Shown: positions 47,601 through 59,546, numbered from the stretch's first letter. The stretch: DNA of 64,000 nt from Rhynchospora pubera (GCA_028095005.1 CM051460.1:74727676-74791675); one strand, 5' to 3'. Numbers and translations are program-made. Notes: generated by a model not told the origin, from the letters alone.

Positions 47601-49285
47601 GATTACAGAAGGATTAATATTTCAAGATGAGTCGACAAAAACAATGGAGGACATAGCAGAGTGTTATCTGGAAGAACTAATCCAAAGGTATATTTTGTTT
47701 ATTACTTGATTTTTACTTCTCAAATTAGCATAAATTAAATTCATAATAAAATTTGCTTTCATTTTATTTTTGTGTATGAGACAAGGACCACCTTAAGATC
47801 GTTACAGTTTAAATTTTCCAATTTTCATAACACGAACCTTCCACACAGTGAAAAAAATAGTTCTAAGCTAAGCTAGGCATAAGTTTTACTTCTTTGATTT
47901 CTCAACATGACTTATTTTTTGAAACAAAATCATGTTCGGCGCATCCTACACTGTTAGTTTGTATTATTTCACTCAATGATCTCTATTTAATAATGGAAGT
48001 TCTTGAGCTAATTAATTTTTTGAACATGTGGCTTGTACATTACCTTTATTTTGTTGTAGAATTTTGTATGTATATTATGTTTTTGTCTTGTGGGTGCTAC
48101 AGGTGCATGATTCAAGTGTCAAAGAGATCGTGGTCTGGTAGAATCAAGTATTGCTACACACATGATATTTTACGTGAATTAGCCATCCGCAAAGCTAAAG
48201 AAGATAATTTTCTCCTATTATGCTCTGAATCCAATGCAAATTCAATTTCGGGAATTAGTGCCTCAATGCGCCGCATTGCATTTCATGAATACGGTAATGC
48301 GAAATTACCAATAGAACCAGTAGGCCCTAGCCTTCGTTCTCTAATAGATTTTGGGGGATATTGTGCATCATACAGAAATTTAGTAAGACCCAATCATGAA
48401 CTTAAGATGGTTCGAGTTTTACACATAGGTCGAGATATGGGCTGGGCTAGTAGGCAACGTATATATGATTATAAATGGTTGGAGCCCTTGATCACTCTGA
48501 GATACTTCCATTGTATAAGAGATTTTAACTTATGTGAAGTGCCAGCTTCTTTTTGGAATAACAAAATGTTGAGGTATGTTAAAATAGATGAGTATCCTTT
48601 TGTCATGGGACCATCCTCATCAGCAAAACTGGAAAATTTGCTAACCTTAAAGAGTGTGGTTGCAAGGGACGAATGGGATGTAAAGTTGCCCCACTTTCCA
48701 CGCATCCGTAAGTTGGGCATTTTAATAGATAAAAAAATTAATTGGGAAGCATTGGCACATTTAATGAGCAAACTTGAACACCTACACTCCCTCCGTGTAT
48801 ATACAAACCTGGTGTATACCGATGATGAAGGATCAAAATATCCCTGTTTAAACCCAGCATTTAGAAACTACAAGCAGGTTTATTCCTTATACCTGCAGTT
48901 CAGATGGCCCGAGGATGTGCTCGGTGGTTTTAGCCAATTGCCGAGCAATCTTGTTAAGCTCACACTTTTATGGTCTTGCCTTGAACAAGATCCTATGCCA
49001 GAACTAGAGAAGTTGCCAAGCCTCAGGGTACGTCGCCTCCTGGATGATTCGTACAAAGGGAGACAGCTCGTTTGTTCCAAGGGAGGATTCAAGTGCCTGC
49101 AGCAACTGAAACTTAGGGATCTAGAAAATTTAATAGAATTGAAAGTAGAGGAGGGAGCTATGCCTAACCTTAACCAACTTGAAATATCAGACTGTGATAG
49201 ACTGAATGTGGTCCCCGGATTGCAATGTTTCACCAATCTCCCAGAGTTAAAATTTTACAGGACATGTCATATGACTTCTGTTTGA
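44609..49285 (+). CDS. CC-NB-ARC-LRR resistance-like protein (R1/RPP13 type)
   Basis: Four exons, 44609-45219, 46575-46853, 47190-47687 and 48103-49285 (611, 279, 498 and 1183 nt), all phase 2 with GT/AG borders, encode 856 residues. Such proteins are cytoplasmic immune receptors that sense pathogen effectors and trigger defence. An Rx-type coiled coil fills about 1-150, with an EDVID-like motif AYMIEDALDKF. The NB-ARC has P-loop GPGGRGKTT (188-196), RNBS-A FNCRIWITIS, kinase 2 LIILDDVW (264-271), RNBS-B GSRVLITTR, GLPL as CVGWPLALVVLGG and RNBS-D CFMYIAVFP. An MHD-equivalent reads YTHDILRELA. The C-terminal part is a set of irregular leucine-rich repeats. The P-loop GPGGRGKTT departs from the usual GMGGLGKTT, and three introns in the NB-ARC are unusual for this class. 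No frame breaks are seen. Confidence 0.92.
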
Positions 49286-49299
49286 GACTGTAAAGAGGT

Positions 49300-49944
49300 T
49301 TATTGTACAAATAAAGCATTAAAATCAGTGGTTATTACATAATATTTTATTCAGAAATGTTTCACAACTAGAATGGAATTAAGCAGCTTATTTTGTTTCC
49401 TTTCAGTTGATTTGCCAATCAACATTTTTTCTCTCTTTTTCTATTAAATACTATTCAGATAAAAAAATGGCATGGTTGTCATGTCATTAGCGCAATACAA
49501 AATTGAAAAAAAATAAAATAAATAAATAAAATGTGTAAATACATTAATACTTGCCAAATTTACTGAATACAATTATAGAGATGGATGTAAAGAAAATAAA
49601 AATAATAATTAGAGGGTATATAAGAAATATATGAAATATTGTGAATAATAAAAAGGAAATAGGTACGAACAAAAATAGAAAGTCACAGTTTGGTACATAA
49701 GAAATTGGTACAAACTGTAGCAATATATAGAGAGATACCTATAGAAATTAAAGAACTAAAATTTATCCAAGGCGACATCTGTATATATTAGGCAGGCAAA
49801 ATTAGCTAGTATCAGATGGCGTTGTGCTGGTACATGGCCAAGGCATGGTACAGGTACGATTCAGAACATGTTTTCCTAAATTTAACTTTGCGCAAATATA
49901 TATATCATCATTATTTGTTTGATTCATAAGATTATATGTACCAA
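49300..49944. other. 3' flank of the resistance-like gene
   Basis: AT-rich DNA with AATAAA at about 49309 and near 49513, possible polyadenylation signals. No other gene. Confidence 0.4.
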
Positions 49945-50580
49945 CAAAGATGTGCTGGGCTAGGCTCACAACTGTTAGTTTATTTTCTGGTACAGTCTGG
50001 ATTTCAAGTTTTAGGGTATTGGGCGAGGAGAAGGAATAAGTTGCTGTAATGCTGACATCACCAGGATGTCCTTCATGCCAATCAGATCACACTATATTAG
50101 TAACAATGTAGGTTGATTGACCAAAAATTATGCAATCAGAAAAATACAAGTAACAAATAGAAGAATTGAGACACAATATTGTAAAAAAAAAAATGGTAGA
50201 TAAAATTTATCTGCCTATCTGTCATTGCTGTGACACTTAAAATGTAATTGATGGTTTTTCTCCTTTCTTTTGTTCAGCTATTTCCCACAGAACTTTGTTA
50301 TATTCTGTAAACCCACCTGTAAATTAATGCAAAAAAGAATTAGGAACAAAAGAATATGAAGTGGAAAAGGTGGCCAATTAAATAAAGAGCTCTTATGTTT
50401 ATTTAATCATGCAATTCATCAGTGCTAATTCAGGTTAGGAAAAGAACTAAACATGGAGACTATGAGGCGGCTTATTGATCAGTATAGAGTATTCAACTCC
50501 GTCAAGTGTGAATTTTCCATTTCTAATTCTACTTGGCACTTGACCAACAATGCATCACATTGCCTACTCTTTCTAATAAA
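49945..50580 (-). pseudogene. Aldose 1-epimerase relic 3
   Basis: Antisense matches to the intact gene are collinear: the 5' part of exon 5 (about 49950-50070, TCTGGTACAGTCTGGATTTC), exon 4 (about 50215-50325) and exon 3 (about 50460-50560, ACTCCGTCAAGTGTGAATTT). The 3' half of exon 5 is missing, and several stops and indels are present. Unlike relics 1 and 2 it keeps exon 4, so it derives from a separate duplication or an earlier state. Confidence 0.8.
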
Positions 50581-52419
50581 ATTATAAATGAATTAATTAG
50601 TACAAAATTACTAATAAATAATATTCTTTTGAAAAGTCATAAATAATGATTAGAACAATTATAAATGTAATGTATTAATTATTATTATTTTTTTTTTTGA
50701 CAAGCTAGGTAGTGGCTAACTAGAGAGTAATGTATTAATTAGTTAAAGACTCCTATTCTGAGGATGCTTGGTTCTTCTTATGAGATTGCTCTTCAGCAAA
50801 AAAAATAAATAAATAAAAAATAATAAAATAAAAGGAAAAGAAAAATCTTTGTAATGCTTTAGCCACTTTTTAAAATTTTATGAACGTTTTAATTGTGTCA
50901 CGACATACACTACAAGAAAACCGGGATATAGATAGACTTTTGCTGCATGATTTTTTATTTAGCTTCACAATTTATGCTGCTGGAAGATAATCCTGCAAGA
51001 TATTTTTTTTAGTGTAGCTGGATTGTAATTAAAATGATTCTATTGCAAGATTTTTATGATTATCATGCAAGAAATATTACCAAATATAGTTTCCAACCAA
51101 AATGTTCTTAAAGATAGCGTGGTACCAATATAAATTTGGTAATTTTTTCCCTCGTTTTTTTACAGTTCCAAAATCAGTTTTACGCATTTTGCTCCTTTTT
51201 GAAAAACCAAAACTAATTTTTACCCACCGATTGAATCTTTCACTTATATTGTTATTTTTTCTCCCTCACTGACAGGTGGTACCCACTAGTAAATGAGCTT
51301 ATCCCTTATATATGTATATCTCTGGATTGTAATTTACACGGTGCTATTGGAATTTACAAAATATTTTTCCTCATAAAAGTGAATCTAATATGAATTAGGT
51401 AATTTGTTTCGTCTTTTTGGTAGCGCCAAAAATCAATTATCAAATTTTGTTCCCTTCTTTTTGATAGTCCCAAAATCAGTTTTCTCCACCTATATTAAAT
51501 GTTATAGATTCCGTATAAAATTATTTCCTTTATATTTTAGGCAATCATAGCTGACCCATCCTCACTTTCCATGATTAAAATATAGTATTTAGAAAAATAA
51601 GAAATTCTTAAATAAACATCATTATTCTGTATAGGACTTTCCATTTGGGCAATTAATGAGATCATGAGAGTGCTGCATATATGCATATTATTTAAAAAAA
51701 AATGGCCTGACATGTTATCCTTTTATCAACTACAATGGTTTTCTTGAATAACGTTATGCTTATATTTGCCTCTATTAAAAAATTGCATAAATAAAGATTT
51801 GCTTGAAAGAATGGCAGATATTCTATCATTGATATAAGTCATACACCAATACATGTAAGAATTTTTTTGCTTAAAATAATAATAATTATTATTCTAACTA
51901 TATATAATGTTATTGTTAAAAATAATGATCCAGTAAGGACCACGATGATGATTATAATAATGAAACTAAATAAATAATATTCCGATAAATGTCATTTTTT
52001 TATTTTTATGCTTCTACTTCTTATAAATAGTATGCATCCATTTGTCATAAAATAATCAAGTCAACTACAATCTATACATGTATTAAACTCGATGCACTTT
52101 ATTTGTGCATGAAAATATTTTTTATATAATAAAAATTATAATAAATCTTATAATATGGAATTACTCTGTTTTGGATTTTTTTTTAAAAAAAAAAATTCAC
52201 AATATTTGTATGCTTTATAATTTTAAAAAAATATTATTTTTAATTTTTGATTGCTTGGAGGTCTTCATAAATTCATTTTCATAAAAAATTATAATCGTGT
52301 TAAAAAAATTAATAAATACTTTAATGATGTCACTTTTTTTCCACGTCTAAAATATTTCACAAATAGAACCTCAAATGTTTTTTAAAAAATTATAATTTAA
52401 CTTTCAAATTATTTAAGGA

Positions 52420-52760
52420 AAGCTTCGGTCCATACTGATCCGAACTCTTAGATCTGCTTCAAAATGACCGATCTAAACCGTCCAATATGATCTTCCTATT
52501 ATAATCTTCTTACCGACCAAATTTTATATTTTTTCGAAATTTTTAAGTATTTTTTTTCAAATTTTAGAAAATCGCTAATCTAATTTTTTTGAACCGTTCA
52601 AAAATAGCAGTTTTTAAAAATCCGAAAAAATACTTAAAAATATCGGAAAAATGTAAAATTTGGTCGACAAGGAGATTTCAATAGGGAGATCATATTGTAT
52701 GGTTTGGATCGGTCATTTTGAAACAGATCCAAGAATTTGGATCAGTATGTACCGAAGCTT
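52420..52760. mobile_element. Hairpin MITE F inside the CACTA element
   Basis: Arms AAGCTTCGGTCCATACTGAT and, inverted, GTATGTACCGAAGCTT enclose the same core as the (TA)n family (GACCGATCTAAACCGTCCAA). (CT)n and (AT)n follow at about 52788-52840. Confidence 0.75.
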
Positions 52761-52787
52761 CTGTACATTAGTATGCACCATAGGCTT

Positions 52788-52843
<56 letters not shown>

Positions 52844-53968
52844 TCAAAATTTAAACCTTTCAATTACACATATAGAACAAATGCATAGCACGGAACAATC
52901 CGTGTTACGCGTAGTATTCTAGCATTCCTCCATATAGAACCTTAAGTGTTTCTCTACATAATTATACAATTCGACCTTATTTAAAATCATATAATAACAT
53001 TAATTATTTTAACTAATAAATAATGTGTTGTGCAATTTTCTTTATTAACATTAATATTTAATCAATCTTAGCATATATACAATATTATTCTATGGTGAAT
53101 TAATATTACAAAGATTAATTGCTTAAGAGTATGATTCAGGTCAATATATATACTACCATGAGTTTGTTTTGGCCGTCAAATTCTTGCCCGCTGCTCAAAT
53201 TAATAGAATACTCAAATAAAATAATATAACACTATCTACAAATTTAATAAGAAAATTGTACGACTCATTAAATTATAATTATTTCAAACCATCAATTTAT
53301 AAAGTCAAAATAAAAATAAAACATAAATTTGATTATTTTAATGTAACTTGCCTTTGTAAAAAAAATGGAAAATCATAATAATAGCAAAACTAAAAACATC
53401 AAGATTGAAAAAAAATAAGTTCTGAATTCTGATAACGTGGCTAATGATTAAAACAAAAAAATTTAATCACAGAGTAACTTAAAACGTTAGAATTCTAATA
53501 ATGTATATGCGTCAAAGAATTTTAGTGAACCAAAAAAAAATTTCAATATCATATTAACAACTAAATAAAATTTTAGGGACAACGTTGAAACTAATTTTTA
53601 GCTCATAAAATTCAAATTTTCTTAATTCTTCAAGCTTCCATTTAAACTTATCATCTTGGGATAATCGGAGGCGTTGGTTCAAGATTTCCTCTCTAAATTA
53701 TTTTTCATGAGCCGTTCGATTGAACTCGGATCTCAAAATTTATCCTTTTCCACTTTAATTTATCTGCCCCCTCATTGGAGTTCCGATCTCCTTGTCTCTA
53801 TCTTTCCGCCTCCTCTTCTCTTGCATATGAACACGGTTAGGGTTTTGGCTCCTCCGAGCCTATCAGAGCAACCGCCTCTCTGTATGTTGCAGCGAGGGTG
53901 TTTCCGTCGATTTATTCTAGATCTGCGCCGAGAAATAGTATTGAGAGAGAGAGAGGGGGGGGGGGGAT

Positions 53969-55456
53969 ATGGCGTCGCGGCAGATGTAGCGGTGGCCACA
54001 GGCAAGTATGGTGCGACCTTCAGTCTTTCTTGTCCCAAATGCTGGTATGTATGTTTAAAATCTCTTGGCGTGGTTAGTTTTTGTAATTTAGTTGCTGTTA
54101 TGCTTGGATTTGAGATGGTTGATAGTGTTAATAACTTGGTGTTATTTGAAGTTAGGGATTATGGAACTAAAAAATAGAACATATCGTTTTTGTATTTGCA
54201 TGAATTGCATCTTGATACTATGTCTTAATTGATTAAAAGATCGATAAGGATGAATTGATAAGGATGAATTGGTATTGATGTTACTAAGCGGCCAAATAAT
54301 TTCAGCTCCAAACAAAAGGCTTGATGAAACATACGTGTTTTTATGTCGGCCAGACTTTAGAAGAAGATCAGGTATAGATCAGGTATATACACCAACAAGC
54401 TGTTAATTATTCTTTTGTTTTCAATTGGTCGATGGAATTGGATCTGAAATAATTTATTTTTACTCAAGTGCCTTTTCTTAAATTTCATGTAAAATGCTAT
54501 TCACTAGTTTATGGTTAGCTAATTAAAAACTACTAATTATTTTACTTATTATATGGTAGATTAGATAAATGTAATTGCTTATTTTTAAACGTTTGTATTT
54601 TATTTGTTTTTAGGATCATTTGGTAATACTGGCATGGAGCAGGACTATTCTTATTCACAAATGAGAGGTAATTTCTATTTACTTGTACTAGATCATTAAG
54701 TCATTTTCCTTAATCTTGCTTGGAATGTTAGTGAACTTGGTCATTTTTGTTCAAAATTAGATACATTGTATTGGTAATGTTCATATTGTGTTGCACTGCA
54801 TAAGTATCTAATTTGGTTCCAAAGTGTGAATTTTCTTTTTTTCTGCTTTTTTATTATATTGTAGAGAGTTTAGGACATCAAGACCACTGAAGATTTTCGT
54901 TTCTTACATACAGCAGGTGATAATTTATGATTATTTTTTTCTTAACTTTATATTATTGTCAAATATTTTGTGCATTAAATAAAGTACAATGACATTGTCA
55001 TTCTACAGGCTTCCGATTACATTAACTGAAGGGCAAGATCACATCTTACACCATATTCATGTCAGTTTCTTGTTTACCCATCTACAAATGTGCCTTCTAT
55101 AATAAAAAAATGCATCTAGTATGTTATGATCTATTCAATGAAATCTTAAGGACTGCCTTACAAAGGATAACAAATGGGATAAGTGAGGATTAAGGATAAC
55201 AAATACACCTATCTACAAACTAAATATTTTGCCACTATGATTATTCTCTTAATTTATTTGCTCAATTTATCTTTTTGGGTTAGTAGCATGTCAGAGCAAG
55301 TCTACTTTACTTTGAACCTTACTGCCCCCAATTGTATAATATCACCTCATAAGCTTTTTTGCGTTGCAATAGTAACATTTTTTGTAGTTAAAGATATGGC
55401 CGGAAGGGGTTGAACATGAGCCGTACCATGCAACCTTTTTAGAAGATCAAAGTTAA
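53969..55456 (+). pseudogene. Captured multi-exon gene fragment inside the CACTA element
   Basis: Small exons with intact splice borders lie in order at about 53969-54044, 54306-54371, 54614-54667, 54867-54916, 55009-55060 and 55388-55456. The frame joins across the first four: VRPSVFLVPNA, then LDETYVFLCRPDFRRR, then FGNTGMEQDYSYSQMR, then FRTSRPLKIFVSYIQQ. The fifth and sixth share a frame (LPITLTEGQDHILHHIH, then KIWPEGVEHEPYHATF to a stop) but are one base out of phase with the fourth. The first ATG (53969) is followed by an in-frame TAG at 53987; a second ATG lies at 54008. A promoter-like GTTAGGGTTTTGG sequence precedes it. I do not recognise the donor gene. It looks like a captured host gene that is now mostly decayed, possibly still transcribed. 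Confidence 0.5.
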
Positions 55457-56220
55457 AACAGATCAGATGTCGAACGCAAAATTGTTGAAGTTGAAGAGAT
55501 GCATCAACTTCAAAGGACTAATAGTTTTTAAGATTTTTTTTTTTTTTTGCATTTTAAGATATAGAAGATTGTAGTTTCTTTAGTTTGATTATTATGGTGT
55601 TTGTTGCAAATGACTTAACATCACGTTTATGTTTATTATAAATTAATTTTGATTATTAATAAATTCATAATGGTTGCAATGATATGATTCTTTGTATTAC
55701 GTGTATAATAGTAATAATATTTAATTATTTATTAAATTATTTGTTCTCATTTAGATAGACGTTAAATGTCTTTCTAAATGGTCATATTTTGTCTTGCAAG
55801 AAATGTCAATATTTAATTAATTATTGTATTCTAATTTAATTATTAAATAAAAAAACAAATCGCAAGATCATTTGGTCATGCTAATCATTTAGCAAGTGTG
55901 TAGCAAGGAATTAGTCTTGATTTATCTTTGATAGATTTTTTTCATCATGCTATTGTTGATATAAATAAGTGTAGTTAGAATATATCTTTGATAGACTTTT
56001 TTATCATGCTATTGTTGAAATAAATAAGTGTAGTATGAAATTTATTTTGCAAGACTATGTTTTATCTTTACCAACACACTAAATAAGTCATGCAATAGAC
56101 CATAGCAACACCGAGTTGTGCATGACAATAGTAAGTCTTGCAAAAAAATTTAGATAGAGTTTTTTAAGCATATTGGAAGAGAATCATGTCTATCTATAGA
56201 CCATTGTTGTTGTAGTGATA

Positions 56221-57205
56221 CTAGGATGTATCCTTTTGCAACAGCTCTATTAAAAGCAGTCAGTTAGCTTGCAAATAGGTTTTATGAATTTCGCAGAAGT
56301 GATTGAGCTTATATTGGTGTAAGTTGACGGTTTCTAGATTAATAAACTTAATTGGAATTTGGTTATAGTTTGCTCCAAGTGACAATGATGATGTATGTAT
56401 TAGCGTCTAAGCAGTTTTGACTAATTCTGGTTGAACTGCAGTTAGTTAATTTTAATCCATGAATTCTAGTCTTGGTGTAATAAGACAGTCTACTAATTGG
56501 GATTTTTCTTTCCCCCCTTTTTAGTGTAGCGTACTGAATTTTTCTTCTTTTTTTTTTACAGATTTCCGAAAAGGGGAGATCGCTGTTAGAGAATGGAAGC
56601 ATGTATCAAACACAGAAAGCAAATTAGTGGATTTCAAAAACAATTTTGGTTTTGCTCCTGTTTCTAAGGATAGCAATTAACAACTTTGGTTTTGCTCCTG
56701 TCCTCCTAATTTTTAATTTTACTTACAAATCGCTCGTTTATAATATTTACTTGTTTTCCAGCATTGATGTGGCCTATGTTGTCCTTGGGTCTTATTTCAA
56801 CAAATCCCTCGTTTATAATATTTACTTACAGACGGATTTTTCTAGTGCTTGGAGACCTTTTGATTGGAACTAATTCCTTGTTGTCTTTTAGGAGTGGCAT
56901 AATTAGCGATCTTTTTTGTTATTTATTTTTATCATATCTGGAGATCACTATTCTGATTACTTGAAATAAATTTGTAATATCGTTAATCTAGCAATAGTCT
57001 AATTGTGTATACATGTTCTTTCTTTTTTTTCTTTTTTTTTTTGCTAACAATCTTTGTATACTTAGCTCACAATCTTATTCTTGGTCGCTAATACTAAAAA
57101 CACTGTGGTGGATTGAAAGAACAGTTTGTTATATCTCGTAGGATCCTGCTCCTCTGACGGTTATTGCACTAAAACATTTTGGGTTTTTTTTTTCTTGGAA
57201 ACTAG
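56221..57205. other. Intergenic sequence right of the CACTA element
   Basis: 56221-56340 continues the epimerase-relic flank. Further right, TTTGGTTTTGCTCCTGT and CGTTTATAATATTTACTT each occur twice at 56640-56830, a small local duplication. No gene. Confidence 0.45.
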
Positions 57206-57364
57206 GGGGCTGTTTGGATTTCCCAAGAAATTTGAGAAATTTCATCTTCCTACCATAAATTTATTATAAACAATCCAAACTCTTCACAAAGTTACACACT
57301 TCGCAATAAATTTATTCCTAGGAATTACAACTTCTCCAAATTCCTAAGCGATCTAAACGGCCCC
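57206..57364. mobile_element. Harbinger/Tourist-like MITE, copy 3 (159 bp, inverted)
   Basis: Ends are GGGGCTGTTTGGATT and AAACGGCCCC, with a 3-bp duplication TAG (57203-57205 and 57365-57367). Length equals copy 1. Confidence 0.8.
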
Positions 57365-58131
57365 TAGTGGGAGATCCCACCACTCTTCAATTTACTGAAG
57401 AGCTTCCACCACCAATCAAAATGTACCAAAGGATTGTTACAGCACACAAAAAGAATCAACCAAACAACGTTCATATCTCCCCCCATACCCTTTCAACGAC
57501 TCAAGAAAACTAATCAAAACCCCAGTCAAACATGGGGCCAACAACAAACAACAAACTCCAGTTATTACAAAACTGAAATAACAGCATAATGTTCAAGATA
57601 CTAAAATGCGAATTTTAAATAGCCAAAAGGTGCATCATCTCCTCAGAAAGCCTGTCTTCACCAAAATATGTTGTTCCTTCAGTCCAAGTCAGCTCATCAC
57701 CTACAACATTTGCTCACCCCTTGCCATACATTCCCTGAATACCTCTTGCAGGGTGCTGTCCATGTTTCTGACCAATAATGCACAATTGATTTAATCTTCC
57801 TACAATATCTTTTCAGATCAATAGGTTCAGTCTTGTTAAAGCAACACTTATTTCTTTCTAATTAACCAGCTTACCCAACATACAGCAGTATATGTAAGAA
57901 TGAAAATTTTTTGCACCTCCCCCTGAAATTTGTATGAAATGGTAACAATATCTTCTAATTTATGGGGAATAATGTAACAATTAAAGAAGGTAAGCAGCCA
58001 ACTCCATACTTGATTCACATGTCTACAAGTGAAAAAAATATGATCTATGGTCTCCAATGCAGTGTAGTAAATACAAGTATAATCTCCCTCCCAACCTCTA
58101 CATAGCAAATTATCCTTGGTTAACAATTTTC

Positions 58132-58557
58132 CAGTGTTTTAAATATCGTACCGGCAATCAAACCGGTGAGGCTGCCGGTATGGGGTTTACTGTGGTTTAT
58201 CGGTTTTACCGGTTTACAAACCGGTATAATAATATATAAAAGTCCATTTATATCAAAAGAATAATGTGGCCTAGTGGTTAAGTATGATGTCTTTTATGGG
58301 TAAAAACTATGGTTCGATGGTTCGATTCCCTATCTCAACAAATTTTGTATGGTTTTCAATTTAACTTACTTGTTTCTCTGGTTCAAAATAATAAACCGGC
58401 CGGTTCAGTTACCAGTTTATCTGGTTTAAACGGTTTTCATCCGGTTTTTTCCGGTTCATCAAATATCCGGTTTTATGGGCTAAACTTACCGGACCAGGGT
58501 CCGCTTCACGGTAAATCCGGTTGAACCGGCCGGTCCGGTACGGTTTTTTAAACACTG
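58132..58557. mobile_element. hAT-like MITE inside the LINE fragment (426 bp)
   Basis: A perfect 8-bp duplication CAATTTTC lies at 58124-58131 and 58558-58565. The ends are CAGTGTTTTAAATATCGTAC and, inverted, CAGTGTTTAAAAAACCGTAC. CCGGTTT words fill both arms. Removing the element and one duplication rejoins the LINE reading (EKEKLLTKDNL). Confidence 0.88.
58264..58330 (+). other. tRNA-like pol III promoter segment within the hAT MITE
   Basis: GTGGCCTAGTGGTTAAG resembles an A box and GGTTCGATTCC a B box, about 50 bp apart. No acceptor stem or SINE tail is resolved, so this is a SINE or tRNA fragment rather than a tRNA gene. Confidence 0.45.
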
Positions 58558-58565
58558 CAATTTTC

Positions 58566-59259
58566 TCTTTCTCAATAGCCACAAGAACACTTTAAATTTG
58601 AGTGAAATTTTTATTAACCAAATGTTCACCTCAGATTTAGTATTCACACCCCCATCAACCTGTACATATCTTTTCTGTTATATTTCTCTTTATTTTTATG
58701 CTGCCATAGAACCCTATCAGAATCCATAGACAAAGGAGGTAAAACTACTCACAAAATCTAATAATTGAGCAAAAACATGTCTTTGAGGAAGAGAAATTTC
58801 TATTGAAATGCAACCTGTTTAACTGAGCTTGCACAATATCAGCTGCAGTGACAAATTTGTATGTACAAACATTATATAAGGAAACACGTGAAATGCTAAG
58901 TGGTACCTCTCCACATCATTTATCTTTCCAAAACAAAAAACATTTTGGCTTTAGTTTTCTATCCTATTTTCCGTATGTTATTGAATTTGCATGGAACAAA
59001 TTCTGTGTGTAACTATAATCAACATTCAATAGATCTAACAAGTACATAAATCTTGTGTATCACTGAATTTTCGCATTACCCATATCAGGATATCACTGAT
59101 GAGGAAAGCATAAATCTGCGTTATCCTTATCACCATTCGCCCATACAAGTTTCTTAGGCTGACATCAATTCTAAATCTTTCTTCGGATTACTGTAATACA
59201 AAATGATATAAAAAATCACAAATTTTACTTTACGCGATTACAATAGTATCTCATGGATC
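58566..59259. other. LINE remnant and unassigned sequence
   Basis: The left part continues the LINE fragment on the minus strand. Beyond about 59000 no gene or repeat is recognised. Confidence 0.4.
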
Positions 59260-59538
59260 TAGGCCTGAAAACGGCAACCGTTTCGACCGTCTTTTCGTTT
59301 CGTTTCGTCTAAAACAAAACAAAACGGTTAAAGATTTTGGTTGCGTTTTAAAAACGAAACGGTTAATGCAAGTATGAAATGGTTTCGTCCATGTGTATTT
59401 TCGTGGTATTTTCGTGATTTCGATCGTTTCGTTTAAAACGAAACGATTAACGCAAATAATAATCAGTTTCGTGTCCAAAACGCAACGATCAACGCAACAG
59501 TTCAGTTGCGTGATCGTTTTACACGTTATGCACCCATA
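59260..59538. mobile_element. hAT-like MITE, TAGGCCTG family copy 2 (279 bp)
   Basis: The 8-bp duplication CATGGATC lies at 59252-59259 and 59539-59546. It is nearly identical to 23647-23925 and exactly the same length. Confidence 0.88.
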
Positions 59539-59546
59539 CATGGATC

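Larger units (their letters stand above)
50908..56217. mobile_element. Non-autonomous CACTA element (5310 bp) with captured exons
   Basis: It begins CACTACAAGAAAACC and ends TTGTTGTAGTG, with a longer terminal match (ATAGATAGAC within 25-30 bp of each end). A 3-bp duplication ATA flanks it (50905-50907 and 56218-56220). Subterminal TGCAAGAT / GTCTTGCAA words are repeated at both ends, as in En/Spm elements. No transposase domain is recognised. The flanks are the two halves of a segment homologous to 5180-5340, which acts as an empty paralogous site. Confidence 0.88.
57850..59000 (-). pseudogene. LINE reverse-transcriptase C-terminal fragment
   Basis: On the minus strand the residues LTKDNLLCRGWEG, ETIDHIFFTCRHVNQVWSWL belong to the zf-RVT region that follows the reverse transcriptase in plant LINEs. 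Upstream (about 58780-58920) pieces such as CGEVPLSISRVSLYNV and AADIVQAQLNRLHFNRNF continue the same protein region. The fragment is interrupted by the hAT element at 58132-58557. It has multiple stops and no recognisable 5' part. Confidence 0.75.

Noticed and set aside
53674..54177. 167-codon open frame treated as a gene
   Set aside because: It runs through a promoter-like region, poly-G and GA tracts and past a good splice donor at 54045; a different frame is the one that joins the following exons.
58264..58330. Functional tRNA gene
   Set aside because: A- and B-box-like motifs are present, but no acceptor stem or complete cloverleaf can be formed.
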